Shown: piece after piece, positions 23,515 to 34,494 of the stretch
How positions within the stretch are numbered: position 1 is the first letter of the stretch
Layout of the letters: every line of letters begins with the position of its first letter
DNA from: Phytophthora sp. 'mugwort'
Lineage: Eukaryota > Oomycota > Peronosporomycetes > Peronosporales > Peronosporaceae
NCBI GenBank assembly: GCA_033558025.1
Contig: JAUCEF010000017.1
Location: forward strand, 3,038,001 to 3,102,000
Direction: 5' to 3'
DNA: 64,000 nt
The notes under the pieces: model-generated
What the model was told of the DNA's origin: nothing
What the model saw: the letters and a program-made list of their open reading frames with translations, nothing else
The model's database searches: none
Position numbers and translations under genes: made by a program

Positions 23515-26500
23515 CTACGGTTCATTTTCCTCCATATCTCCATCTTCGCTTTCAGCGCTGCCGTCCGAAGCCGCTCGGGGACGCCGTCTCTTCTTGCCCG
23601 AGTGCGTGGGTAGTGGGCGATCCCGGGTCTTGTGCTCCTGCAGCAGAACCGAGGGGACATCGTTCCCGTTGCTCCTCTCGTCGAGCCAGATATGGTAGCA
23701 CGCTTTCCACGCCCGTCCCGAACTACATTGCATTGATATTTGCTAAAATCGATGTTAGAATTGCAAAACAGATCTAGATAAAGATTCACAGACACGTACC
23801 GTCGGTTGCCGGTGGAACACTCCGTGCAGAAGTACTTCGTATATTTCCTGGTCTTCGACTTGTAGATAGCACACACTTTGCAGGAGCGATGGCGGCGTTT
23901 CAGCGCTTGCTCGTTGTCCACTCTGTCTGGATTTTCTTCGAGACGGTGAGCACACTCAGCACCTGTCGGCGCGGTCTCCTGGAAAAACTTGCTTCTCTGC
24001 GGACCGGATAAGCTGCCGTCCTATCCTGGGCCCGGATTGCGCTCTGTTCATCCAGCAAACAACAATAAATCGTTATGTTTGTCGTGATGTTGACCATATC
24101 TCAGTACAAAGTAGCTTATGTCGAATCCGTCAACATAATCCTTACCTCGATTGCTTCGAAGGCCTCAGGAGAATTGATTGCCAGTAATTGCTCAATTAGC
24201 GTCTCGAAAAACGCGTAGGGCTTTGGCAGGCACTTGTTCCGTACTTTGCGACTGTGGCGAAACACAATAAAAGCGTTCACCATGGCCATGTCCAGCAATC
24301 CGAGAAACAGAGTCTTGCAATACGTCCGATGTTTGTAGCAGAGCCGGATACTGTACCTCTGCATCCGGAGTTGGTCGTGCACGTCCACACCTCCCATCCA
24401 GCGCTGGTAACGCGGACCAACTCCGGGGCAGGGACGCTTTTCATTTCTCCATGAACGCAAAGCACTAGTATAGGTACACACATTCGCAGTTGGCAAAAAT
24501 TAATCATCACAACCAAACCGATTTACTTACTGACTGATCTTGCGGCTACTGCCTCCGGTGGTGCGTAAATGATGGGATTGCGGTCCATCCACATTGCTGC
24601 TGTAATCTGGGGGAAAGTCTTGTTCTGGCCAAGCTTGATGGTTCCTTGATGGGGGGGGGCACTATCTTTCTCTTCTTCACTGTCTTGACCACCTTCTTAT
24701 ATATAACGCCCTTTGCGTAGCCCGCTCGATCTGTCTGGATCGTACCTGTCAAATAGAGACGGCGGTGCAGCAGTTCCAACGCCAACTTGACGGACGTGTA
24801 GAAGCGATCAGTGACGGCTAAACGCCACGGCGACGTTGGTGACGGAGGACAAAGTGTGTTCAGATTCCGCAGCACTAAAGCTTCTCCGGTATTGTTGTCT
24901 GTCGGCACAGGTGTCCGCAGGTGGGTCTCGGCACCACAGTAAATTTCAATCCTGTCATTGCACCAGAACCGTCACACATAGATTATGTTAGCTTTATGTT
25001 GGATTCGTGTTCCGCCAAGTGTTGCTTATGCTGACCGCAGGGCAACATATGCACTTAGACAAAAAGGCCGCAGCAAGGCCGTAGCCTGCTACAGCATCCA
25101 CACCACAAACCTCAAGCATTATGCCGTTTTCGCGCACGCAGCAACAAATATTTTCGTCCTCCAGTCGTGCGGTTTCCTTGTTGAACTGGCGATTCGGGTT
25201 CTAGCGTGAACGAGACGGCAACGTGGCTTCATCAAAGCTTATCACTGGGGTATTCGGTACCCTCGGGCGAATGTTCGTTGCAGAACATCACAACGGGATT
25301 CCACGCTCAATCGGTGCTGACTTGCGGAGACTTGTTGTTAGAGAAATGTAGATATCCCATAACGTGAAAGAAGCGATTCGTCGGCATGAAAAACTTGAAA
25401 CGATTCGAGGGTAGCGCCCCGCTTTTCTTGGCAGGCCAGTGCGCTGAGATACCCTTGCGAATTGGCGTCAGCATGCCCGCAGCAGGCCCACAACTGCTAG
25501 CACCTCGTAGGGCTCGATGTCAGCAACACCAGAGAGTCGGCTGCATATATCTCCCAGCTCTTCCACTTCATCACCACTTACACCGCTGCTGTGAGCGGAT
25601 ACCTCTAGCACACAGCGGAATAGACTGCGTGAGGTAGCGGTTGCTTTCCTAGGCGATCCGTCTCCACCACTTGGGCGGCATGGAGTAGAACAGAAGCGCT
25701 AACGGATCGTCAGCCACCGGCATGACGCTATCGCTTGAACTGTACGGGCCATCGTACAGGTCAGCGTACGTCGGGTCAGGTCCAAACTTTGCTGAATCAA
25801 AGAATAGCACACACACCACAAGTTAGTATATGCTGGCTCTTCCGTTGGATATCGACCATCGAAGTAAATCCTTGTGTTGGATCAGGTACACATAACGTAC
25901 CATATTCCCACACGTGTGTCTGCATCATCGAGATTGCTTTCTTGTTCTGTGCCATAGATGAACAAACAGACTCTGGCATCTCCACCTCTTCCACATCAGA
26001 GTCTTCGTCAGTGAGATCTCCAGTACCCCGGTCCTCCTCCAAATCCTCGTCATCGCTGTCCCAATCCTCCTCGTCTTCATGCCTTCCTCCAAACAAGGCG
26101 GCGTCGTCGGAATTCAGGCCAGTACACTCCTCTGCACCAGCGGCCATGATGTTTGCGTCCCCATCAATAACACCGGCCAGCGGTCGGCTCACAGTGGGCT
26201 GGCTCACACCGGGAGATTCCCCATCTTCGGAAGCGTCCGAAGCGTCGCCGTCGTCCTGTAGCATACCCCGGCGACGCTTCCGTGAACCTCGACCCGTTCT
26301 TACCCGGCGCGGGAATGGCTGCGCGTGGTGGTAGTCGCTGGCCAGCGCTTACTCGCGCGGGCGTGGCAACATTCCTCCACCGCCACAGCTGTCGTCACAA
26401 CGTCGGCAAGGACTGCCGCCACCTCGACTGCCACCGGCCCGTCCAGCTCGACTGCTACTAGCTCGACTGGAGCCGTCTTGCGCGCTGCCACCTCGTCTTC

Positions 26501-26845
26501 CACCTTGTCCTCCGCCTCGTTCGCCTCCGCCCCGACAGGCGTCGTCTCTCCTCCCGTCGATGCCTCCTTCGCCTCCACCGCATCAACTGCTATAGCCTCC
26601 TTCGCCTCCGCTCCTGGGTACTGCCTCCGTTGATCGCCGAATTGCCATGGCCGCCGTGGCCCATTTCGCGCTTCCTTCTTGCTTTTTTTCGTTTGAGGCT
26701 TGCCGTCGGGCCCCGTGTCCACAACCTCGCCCACTACTCGTCGAAGCCGACGCGCGTGTCTGTCTCTGAGTTGCGCCATCCTGCACAGCTGCTGCCCTTG
26801 GCCCGTTAGCTTGCGCCGCGATTGCTTCCCCGTGTTTACTACCAT
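23515..26845 (-). pseudogene. PiggyBac-2 transposase, nearly full length but frameshifted
   Basis: The ATG at 26845 (minus) begins MVVNTGKQSRRKLTGQ. A basic and then Ala/Glu-rich N terminus leads to an acidic linker DEEDWDSDDEDLEEDRG near 26060. The core follows in shifting frames: PKWWRRIASESNRYLTQS, NRFFHVMGYLHFSNN, RTFARGY, KIFVAACAKTA, LAVTDRFYTSVKLALELL (Asp of TDNFYTS), YLTGTIQTDRAGY and RWMGGVDVHDQLRMQRYSI (MGGVDxHDQ). A Cys finger RHRSCKVCAIYK / YFCTEC follows. GTACGT at 23799 to TAG at 23723 makes a 77-nt intron, after which KACYHIWLDERSNGNDVPS and a basic tail end at 23515. Stops in the core (for example near 25210-25260) make it inactive. Confidence 0.75.
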
Positions 26846-27147
26846 ATTGCTTTCGGCTCGCTCTTTTCAAGAATGAAGTCTGCTAGGATCTGCCAGTTCG
26901 TGGTGGGTGAAAAGGACACTCGTTATCACGTTCAACCGAACTGTATCTCGGCCGAAAGCTAAACCTATGCATTGGCTGTTTTCCACTCAAACGTTGTCTT
27001 AATTTCACTTTGCTGTGAAATTGACAGTACACACATACAAACACCAAGTATAAAAACTGCTTATGTTCTACCTCCAACACACCGGAGACGCTGCAAAAAA
27101 AAAACTGACTTAGGGTATACCCCTCTTACGTTCTACGGTACACATAT

Positions 27148-27164
27148 GGGAACTACGGGGTTAA
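27148..27164 (-). repeat. PiggyBac-2 right terminal inverted repeat and TTAA site
   Basis: GGGAACTACGGGG followed by TTAA at 27161-27164, the canonical piggyBac target duplication. Confidence 0.7.
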
Positions 27165-27958
27165 TGCATACAATTTGGCGCCAAGTTCAAATTTATTCAT
27201 CTGAGCCTTGATTGGTGGAATCTTAAGTTTGTAGTCAGTTAGATGAATAGGAAGAGCATATTTTAAACACTAATGTAACGCTAGAGTACTATTCTACTTT
27301 GTATCATTACTCACTTGCTCCGGTGTTTCGACCTTTCTCAGGACAGTATAAAAACTCCCTGGTTACTCACTGTAGCCCCTTTGTTTAATCACGCATAGTA
27401 GTGCAGTAAATATCAGAATATTACAATTGAAAATGCTCTCCCGAGAAAGAGCCAATGCGATGCCCAATCCGCTATCGATTGTCTAGTGCCACCACCGCTT
27501 CATTTTGGATTTGCAGGGGAACTGTATTATAGTCAGACCAATAAGCCTTTACAACCACCAGCTTCTTATCAGTTGGAGGAGTATTGGTAGGGTAATTCCC
27601 AAATATTTCGCACTATTCAGACCATAATCGATAATTTTGCATGTATTAGTGCACTATTACAATTTTTCCGAGCGCAAATGTTGTCCCTGGTTGGATGAAT
27701 AATATCGCATGAGGTCTGAAAATATACTTAGAACCGAACATGCGGTCTGACGAGTGACAGCACACAAAAATAAATGCACACACAGCAGTGATACGTGGCT
27801 ATTCATATTAACACTCCCTGGGCAATACGATCTTTAGGCCCTGTTAGCTGCGCCGGTGTCTAGATCTAGGAAATTAAGCCAAACGGCTGTGATTGGCCAG
27901 TGGTTAATTTTCTCGACAAACCTTTACTCCCACCTCTTGAGGGGGTGGGAATAAAAGA
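27165..27958. other. AT-rich gap without gene; no 5' LTR seen
   Basis: I see no coding signal. The element Gypsy-1 should have its 5' LTR and gag here if complete, but nothing resembles the 3' LTR at 33877. GGTCTGA and its complement TCAGACC occur several times (about 27534, 27622, 27713, 27750). A TCCCACC / GGTGGGA hairpin lies near 27927-27950. Confidence 0.5.
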
Positions 27959-28690
27959 AAGATTTTATTCCGAGATAGACATTGAGTATTGGAGGCAGTT
28001 GCGAATGGACGAAGAGACTTATCCCCTGAGAGTCTTTGCACTCTCGAATCGAAGAAGGACAGTATTGGGCAGCTCGTAGTACACGTAAGGGTACGGGGAT
28101 ATGCCCATCCCTTTAGAATCTTAATAGACTCCGGGGCATCGAAGAACTTCGCACGACGCCAGACTGTTGCGGAGAACAACAACAAATTGGCCGATGCTTT
28201 ACGAGAAAGCAAAGTCAACGGGACAGTGTCGGTACAACTGGCTGACGGGCCGGTGATTACCGTTCCAAGCTCCATGTGGATCTAGCTAAGTTCAAGGACT
28301 TCGACAGCATGGAGCAGTTTACTGTCCTAGATATGGAAAAGTTTGACTTGATCCTGGGCATGCACTGGCTCAAGAAACATGAGCCATGGATCGATTGGCG
28401 AAATAAAGGCATCGGGGCCAGCCGGCCCGGGGTTACTGGCAGAGTATTGGTGAGTCATGTTCCCACCTCTGCCAGGAGCTGGGGTGTCCGAAAGGGGCAC
28501 CGGGATGCAAGAGCATCCAGTGAATTTTTGGGAGCCGCCGACGTATTTAGCGACTCCCTAGAAGCGGTGGCAGCAGAAGCTGCACCTGGTCGAGTGTGGC
28601 AGTTCTTACAGGATAGCCCTCGACCCCCGCCGGAATATAGACTGGCGGCTGAGGCTTCAAGAGTGGCATGCCCGGAGGTACCGACCAGGT
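27959..28690 (+). pseudogene. Gypsy-1 aspartic protease region
   Basis: Plus-strand frame with VHVRVRGYAHPFRILIDSG, where ILIDSGAS is the retropepsin active-site motif, followed by SVQLADGP. A frame change near 28280 leads to LILGMHWLKKHEPWIDW, the LGMDWL-like flap region of Ty3/Gypsy proteases. The rest of the second frame up to 28701 is a linker. No gag precedes it on this strand. The protease would process the polyprotein inside the virus-like particle. Confidence 0.75.
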
Positions 28691-28880
28691 GGGTAACCTA
28701 GGTCCACACCAAGTCACCCAGACTGAAACTGCCGAGGAAGGCGCATAATGCGCTTCATGTGTTGGTAACCGTGTTCCACACCAGGTCGCCTAGACCATAA
28801 CAGAAAAGAAGTTGCGGAATGCACTTCTCTGTGGGTAACCATGTTCCACACGAATCCCACGAGGTATTTGGACGTCGTCA
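28690..28880 (+). repeat. Three diverged copies of a repeat of about 72 bp
   Basis: The string GGTAACCnnGTTCCACACnA recurs at about 28690, 28764 and 28835 with similar flanks (AAGTCACCCAGACT / AGGTCGCCTAGACC). It lies inside the linker between protease and reverse transcriptase of Gypsy-1. Confidence 0.5.
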
Positions 28881-28953
28881 ATGAGACTCCACAGACGAGG
28901 TTAACGAAGTACCACGTCACCATCGCCGTCGACGACATAATCGGCACTGCAAG

Positions 28954-30750
28954 TTGAGTCTTGAAGCCATTTCAGACTGGGGTCGCTTCAAACGACTCGG
29001 CACCCAGGGCCCGGGTTCTTCCGACGCGGCCAGTCGAAGAGTGTTATCATATCCTCGACGGCGAGACCGGCCATCTGGTCAAGGTAGGCGGCATCCAGCT
29101 AGAGCCCCTGAACCTCGGAGAGTTGACGTCGACAGATTTCCTGGCCGACCTGAAGGCAGGAAAATCGCGGAGATGGTATTCTTGAAGCAAGAGTCCACTT
29201 CAGAGGAATTGAATTCCTCCTTGGTTATGGAAGAGGACGTCCTGGAGGCATTCTCCACCCAGTGTGCCTCGCGCTTGGGTTCTGCAATTCTCCAGAACCC
29301 GAAGGATCCAGTGTATCCTTTGATGAAGGCGTTCGATGACGTGGTGTCCAAGGATCTACCGTCTCAAGTCCCACCGGATCTTGGGATCAAGCACGAAATT
29401 GATCTCGTCCCGGGCGCAAAGTATTGTGTCACCAGACAATGGCCATTTCCTCGAGAGCAGTGCGAGGTCATTGATGCCTTCTTCGCCGCAAAGACCAAGG
29501 TAGGCATGGTGCGGGGATCGAAATCCCCGCACTCGACGCCAACCTTCTGCTTTCGGAAGCCGAACGGGAAGTGGCGTTTGTTTCATGCTTTTAATAAGCT
29601 GAACAGCGCAACGGTGCCGGCCAATTTACCCATCCCGCGAAAGGATGTGTTGTTAAACAACATGGCCGGGTGCGAGTTATACAGCGCCCTGGATCTGGTG
29701 GACGGATACTACCAGATCCTGATGCGCGAGAGCGACATCCCGCTCACCGCAGTGAGCACCTCGAGCGGTATGCTCTGGGAGTGGCTTGTGATGCCACAGG
29801 GCCTGTCTAATGCCCCGGCGACGTTCAATCGCCTGGTCATGCAGTTGTTTAGACCACTACGTGCGTACGCACAGTATTACTTTGACGACATCTTGTCCAC
29901 CGCCGTGTCGAGGGAGGCAAGACGGCTATGGAGGTGCATTTGGAGCACCTCCGTCGAATGTTAGAGGTCATGAAAGCGAAGAAGCTCTATGCCAACATCA
30001 ACAAGTGCGTCTTCGCGGCGCAAGAGATCCAATTTATCGGTTGCTTCGTTAGCAACGTCTTCTGTTCGAGCCGAACCGGAGAAGGTCAAGGTCATTTCGG
30101 CTTGGCCAACACCAAGGTCCCAGAAGGACCTGAGGAATTGGATGGGCTTAGCCAACTCCCTCCATCAGTACAGTGAAGGGTCGCGGGTCTGGCTAGACCC
30201 TTGTCAGATCTTCTGAAGAAGATACCAACTGGCACTATGGGCGTGAGCACCAGGAAGCCTTTGACAATGTCAAGGCAAGCCTTCAGAATGCGCCTGTCCT
30301 GGCACTGCCGGACGAGACGAAGCCGTTCAGTGTCGTCTACGATGCATCCGATTATGCAATCGAGTGTGCATTACTGCAGCACGATGCAGCAGGACGTGAA
30401 CGAGTGATCTCGTTTCAGTCCAGGCAGCTCAAGCCTGCCGAACGGAGCTACCCGGTTCATGACAAGGAGCTGCTTGCCATGACGTACGCCCTTGTCAAGT
30501 TCCGGATGCACCTCCTGGGCTCCCAGCCCTTTGTGATCTACACAGATTACGCGTCCTTAAGGACAGCGACCAATTCGCCCCATTTGTCCCAATGGCGAGG
30601 TGGCTGTCCTACTTCGCGGAATATATATTCCGCGTCGAGTACAAGCCTGGCAATCTCAACGTGCTTGCAGATGCGTTTTCACGCAGACTGGACTATGGGC
30701 TGGCGCACGGAAGCCGTGCCGCGACCGATCTGTACGATCAGATACGTATG
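28954..30750 (+). pseudogene. Gypsy-1 reverse transcriptase and RNase H
   Basis: The reverse transcriptase frame (28954-29964) shows KHEIDLVPGAKYCVTRQWP, TPTFCFRKPNGKWRLFHAFN, LYSALDLVDGYYQILMRE (catalytic Asp), MPQGLSNAPATFNRLVM and YYFDDI, a YxDD box with Phe. Past a frameshift come LEHLRRMLEVMKAKKLYAN and NWMGLANSLHQYS. RNase H shows FSVVYDASDYAIECALLQHD, HDKELLAMTYALVKFRMHL and YTDYASLR, then VEYKPGNLNVLADAFSRR, the connection to integrase. At least three frameshifts. Gypsy assignment follows from RT-RH preceding integrase. Confidence 0.8.
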
Positions 30751-30899
30751 GCTTATCGGGGCGATGAAGCCCTGGCACCCTGGTGCGTTTCCTGGCCGCT
30801 GGCAAGGAAGCCAAGACCAAGTGGCTCACGCCACGTCAGAGAGCCCGGCTCCATCGATACGAGTAGGCCGATGCCTGGTCTACTATCGAGTGGACCCCA

Positions 30900-31850
30900 A
30901 TGAACCCCCTCGGGTAGTCGTTCCAAGCGACTGGATCTCAAGTTTGACATCCTACAGAAGGCGCATGATGCGCCGTCCAGCGGTCACTTGGGCCACGAGA
31001 AGACCTTCCAGTCGGTCTCTCAGTTTGGTGGGCCCACATGTACAAGTGGGTCGCATAGTACGTGAATACATGTGAAACATGTCAGCGGGTGAAACCCACC
31101 GCCACGCCTCGGCTCCTTTGCAGAGCCTGCCCGTTCCAGCGGACTGCTGGAAGTCGATGAGTCTGGATTTTCATCTTCGGACTTCCAGCCGACGGCCTCG
31201 GAAACACCGGCATCTTGGTGTTCGTGTGCCGGTTGATCAAGATGGTGCGTCACGCTCCGGTCAAAAACACAGTGATCGGGGAACAGGCTGTGAGCTGTTC
31301 CTGGATAGCGTTTTCCTCCATTATGGTCTGCCGGAGAAAATTGTCTCAGATCGTGACCCGCGCTTTAACGCTGCGTTCTGGCGAACGCTGTTCCAACTAC
31401 TTGGAATACGGCTGCACATGTTCACTGCCTATCATTCTCAGACGGATGGGCAGACGGAGCGTGTCAACCGGGTGCTTAAGGCCACGCTACGCAGTGTCTG
31501 TGCGGAGGCTCCTCGCACTTGGCCAGAATGCCTGCCAATAGTTGAGTTTGCACTCACAAATGCGGTTCACGCATCTACCGGGAATGTCTTGTTCTATCTG
31601 AATGTCTTACGCCATCCAATTATGCCGCTTACTTTGCGAGGCAGCACCCCGGCTTCAATTCTAAGTGGGGGAGAGGCTCGAAAGCGCTTTCCTCCCAGGT
31701 CTCGGATATGAGACCGGTTTCCTTGCGGAAACAAGTGGAGTCTCTTATAGACACCAGGCTGAACGTAATCAGCCGTGTCCGTGATGCCAATAACAGCGGC
31801 ACAGGACAAACAAAAGGAGTCCTCTGGCAAGAAAGGAAGAGGAAACTTAA
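30900..31850 (+). pseudogene. Gypsy-1 integrase
   Basis: A His-His-Cys-Cys zinc region (GHLGHEKTFQSVSQFWWAHM, then NTCETCQRVKP) spans two frames. The core follows with SVFLHYGLPEKIVSDRDPRF (second Asp) and YHSQTDGQTERVNRVLKATL (catalytic Glu), the standard Ty3/Gypsy signature. The first Asp region near 31150-31210 is scrambled by shifts. In its family this enzyme inserts the cDNA into chromatin. Confidence 0.8.
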
Positions 31851-31859
31851 ACGTGTTTA

Positions 31860-32795
31860 ATGTGGGGATTTAGTCCTACCAGACACTAGGAACCTACCAC
31901 TCGCCACGGTAAGTTCTGTTGGGAGCAACAAGTTGACGCACCGCTTCATTGGACCTTTCGCGGTCCTGGCCAGGCATGGTGCTGCATATACCATCGACCT
32001 GCCTAAGTCGATGACGACCCACTCGACGTTCTATGGGGGCCGTCTGAAGCGTACCATGCTCCAGGGCTCACAGGCCTAGCTCTACAAAGCGAGGCTGCGA
32101 CTCTTCTCTCTGAGCGCGCCCAGAGCCAGAAACTCAGGGCCCTTGCAGGGCCGCGGAAGGGGCTCCATACGAAGGAACCCCGGCTGCATACGCCGAGTAT
32201 GAGCCATAGTGATACGGGTGGGAGTACGCAGGTGATCCCGAACTAGAGGCAACTCCCGTTGGCCTCGGTCCTGGACGCCTAAAAGGCATCCAGACGTAGG
32301 AAAAATCTCGTCCATGTCTTCATACGACGGTCGACCCGTCCTTCAAGGGCCGACAAGTCATCGCAAGACGATTTCACGTCGTCAGGAATCGGCCCAAGGT
32401 CCCCAGCGCTCCCGGTCTGGGCGGCGCAGCCCCGCACTCAGCAAATCCAAGTGCAATCTCAAGCGCAAGGACTCGACAACGAAGAGCGGTGTCTTCAACG
32501 ACCTAAGGTGGAGCCGAAGGGGGCACACCAGGTCCTGAGCTGGACCGGAGGGGCGGCGCCGCATACTCGTACTCGTTCGAGGGCACCACCGCCTCTCCTC
32601 GACCGTAATGGGGAGACCACTACAACGTGGAGCGTGTGCTTCAGGAGCGGCGCGTTCACGGAAAGCCCTAGCTCCGTGTGAAGTGGAGGGGGTACTCGGA
32701 AGCTAAGTGCTCCTTGAAGCCGTACGAACGGGTCCAGGCTGACTGCCCGAAGGCTGTCGCGATCTGGGAACAAAATCGGCATCAGCTTCGTAAGT
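31860..32795 (+). pseudogene. Gypsy-1 integrase C-terminus and chromodomain
   Basis: KLTHRFIGPFAVLARHGAAY and STFYGGRLKRT (31930-32060) are the GPY/F-type end of a chromovirus integrase. Beyond a disordered, shifted stretch, the plus strand at 32670-32795 reads VKWRGYSEAKCSLKPYERV and then AVAIWEQNRHQLRK before TAG (32793-32795). VKWRGY plus a W/L-x-P block is the chromodomain pattern, which directs some chromoviruses to marked chromatin. The second aromatic (usually SWEP) reads SLKP here. Confidence 0.65.
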
Positions 32796-32796
32796 A

Positions 32797-33692
32797 GTTC
32801 GGGCTTTCTTGCCCGAACGGGGTGTGGTCGTAGCGCCAAGACCATATCCACGCTCATAATGAGCGCTAGAAGCGGAATGCTTCTGCGTTTCTCGAGAGAG
32901 TTGCCGTTTGCCTACCACATGGGAAAACTCAATACCCAGATCTCGGAGGTCAAGGATGGCCTCCAGGGTGAGATCCTGCCGGAGAACCTAGAGTTTTCCT
33001 TGTGAGCAGCGCGTAGTGGCCCACTTCCAAAAGACGGCCTCGGCCTCTTGGAAAGATTCACAGTATGGGGGAATCACGGTTGGATAGCCCCACATGGCCG
33101 ACTTGGCCCTCTTCCTCCTCGTCGGAAGAGAAATCGAAGAGTTCCTTGTTCGTGAGCATGAGGGTTCCATACCCTTCACGGATCGTAGAACCGGAAGAGC
33201 TCGCCGCTTGCGGCTGAATTCCGAGGCTGCTGCGGCCTTAACAGCCTTGACGCGGCAGTTGCCTCAGCGAGCGTCAAGTTCTTGACCGGAGAACGTGATT
33301 TCTCTTCGTCCGCCTTGGGTGAGCACGGGCTCTCCTGACACTCGGTCGTCTTCGGCGCGTCACCATCGTCGCCGTTATGGCTAGACAGCGGGGTACGGGA
33401 CCCAAGCGAGTCCGACTGACTCGGGGCGCCGTCAGACCGACCCCTCGACGAGCGGGATTTCGTTATCGCCCCAGGACATGGGAGACTTGTCCGAGTCCTC
33501 TTCATAGTCCACGAGAAGCTCAGGGTCCTCCTCAGGTGGTTCATGTGCCGTGGGGGTCACTTTGGATGCTACGTTGGTGGATCCCTTAGCGGCAGCGCCG
33601 TTGCCGGACGGCTTAGAGCTCTTAGGCTGCTGCTTGGAAGCAACAGGCTTGGCAGGCGCTTTCGCACCGCTGCCAGACCGAGTCTTGGGCAT
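32797..33692 (-). pseudogene. Gag-like reading frame antisense to Gypsy-1, between pol and 3' LTR
   Basis: The minus-strand ATG at 33692 starts MPKTRSGSGAKAPAKPVASK, a basic and disordered N terminus, then EEDPELLVDYEEDSDKSPMS. Shifted frames continue with LTLAEATAASRLLR, NSAASGELFRFYDP, RAKSAMWGYPTVIPPYCE, SFQEAEAVFWKWATT and LEAILDLRDLGIEFSHVVG, and a basic end KKARTTYE at about 32797. The style matches N-terminal gag regions of oomycete Gypsy elements. It abuts the end of pol tail to tail, with no LTR between, yet the 3' LTR beyond it is in the plus orientation. Either the gag segment was inverted, or this is a true antisense frame. Confidence 0.5.
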
Positions 33693-33867
33693 GCTTGAGG
33701 CTGACGTGGAGCCGAAGAAGAAGAAGAGCACGCGGAAGTGCTCGGGCTCAAAAGGAAATGACCTGGCTGCAGAAACCAACCGCACCGAGGTCGATGTAAT
33801 TCGACTTGGAGAGTGAAAGGCGGCGACTTCCTCTCACTAGCCCTGGATGGTCGGTAAACTGAACCTA

Positions 33868-33876
33868 AGTGGGGGA
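33868..33876 (+). other. Polypurine tract of Gypsy-1
   Basis: AAGTGGGGGA directly precedes TGTAACG, the first bases of the 3' LTR, as expected for the plus-strand priming site. Confidence 0.6.
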
Positions 33877-34010
33877 TGTAACGCGGTTACATGAAGAGTG
33901 CCAAGTCACTCTTCAGAGCAGGTGTACCCAAGTACACTTAGTGATGTGGCCAAACATCACTATGACGTCGACGGTAATGACGTCATGGATAGGTACCACA
34001 TATATGGTAC
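33877..34010 (+). repeat. Chain of six short inverted repeats at the LTR start
   Basis: Consecutive hairpin-forming units: TGTAAC-GCG-GTTACA (33877-33891); TGAAGAGTG/CACTCTTCA (33892-33915); GTGTAC/GTACAC (33922-33937); TAGTGATGT/ACATCACTA (33939-33962); ATGACGTC/GACGTCAT (33962-33986); GTACCA/TGGTAC (33993-34010). Loops are 3-9 bases. Three of them contain CCAA. Confidence 0.8.
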
Positions 34011-34494
34011 AAAGACCTCAGAGCCACTCAATGGGATAACATCTAGGGTATTTTATTGATGACTAATAGTTAGTATGTAGACGCACTAAAAATATATTCA
34101 GTCTTAAAATCTACCTAATTTTGGTAACAGTCCCACAGGACAGGGACTAGTGAACTGCCGTTCACAGCGAATTTATATACTTTCCGGAAGTCACATTTCC
34201 TGTGCGCAAGGTGTTGTGTGCTCCGTTACACTTCCGTCCTTATCTGCACGCTGTCTCTCACTCACGTAGCCGCTTTAAGTGCTGTTTTTGGTCAGTAGCG
34301 GAGTGGCCAAAGCAGTATACCCGGAAGAGTTCAGACTGTATCCACGCCCTGAATCTTGACGCTGGAGCCATCGCTGGTGCTGGCAAGTCGCTCGTAGATC
34401 TGTGCTGCGTCTAGGCTATCATGATCATCGATTTCACAAAGTTAATCGTACTTTCAAGCAACACAGATGTGATGCATTCACATTCAAACAACAC
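33877..34494 (+). repeat. 3' LTR of Gypsy-1 (right edge uncertain)
   Basis: The LTR starts TGTAACGCGGTTACA directly after a polypurine tract. Its first 134 bases are a chain of six short inverted repeats (listed separately). The part near 34240-34300 (GTCTCTCACTCACGTAGCC) looks like transcribed LTR sequence. The right edge is a guess at a ...CAACA string near 34494. No partner LTR is present in the window. Confidence 0.55.

Larger units (their letters stand above)
23071..27160 (-). mobile_element. PiggyBac-2 element with terminal inverted repeats
   Basis: The left end CCCCTTAGTTCCC (23071-23083) and the right end GGGAACTACGGGG (27148-27160) are inverted copies with one mismatch in 13. TTAA follows the right end at 27161-27164, and the left flank has TTTAT, a mutated TTAA. 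Subterminal blocks also pair (left TATGTTCTACCGTAC, right GTTCTACGGTACACATA). TTAA targeting and short CCC-starting ends are the mark of piggyBac. The 4.09 kb element holds one transposase gene on the minus strand. 23084-23514 holds no gene. Confidence 0.75.

Noticed and set aside
26325..26633. Ala/Ser/Thr-rich plus-strand frame of 102 codons
   Set aside because: It is the reverse strand of the low-complexity Ala/Glu linker of the piggyBac-2 transposase.
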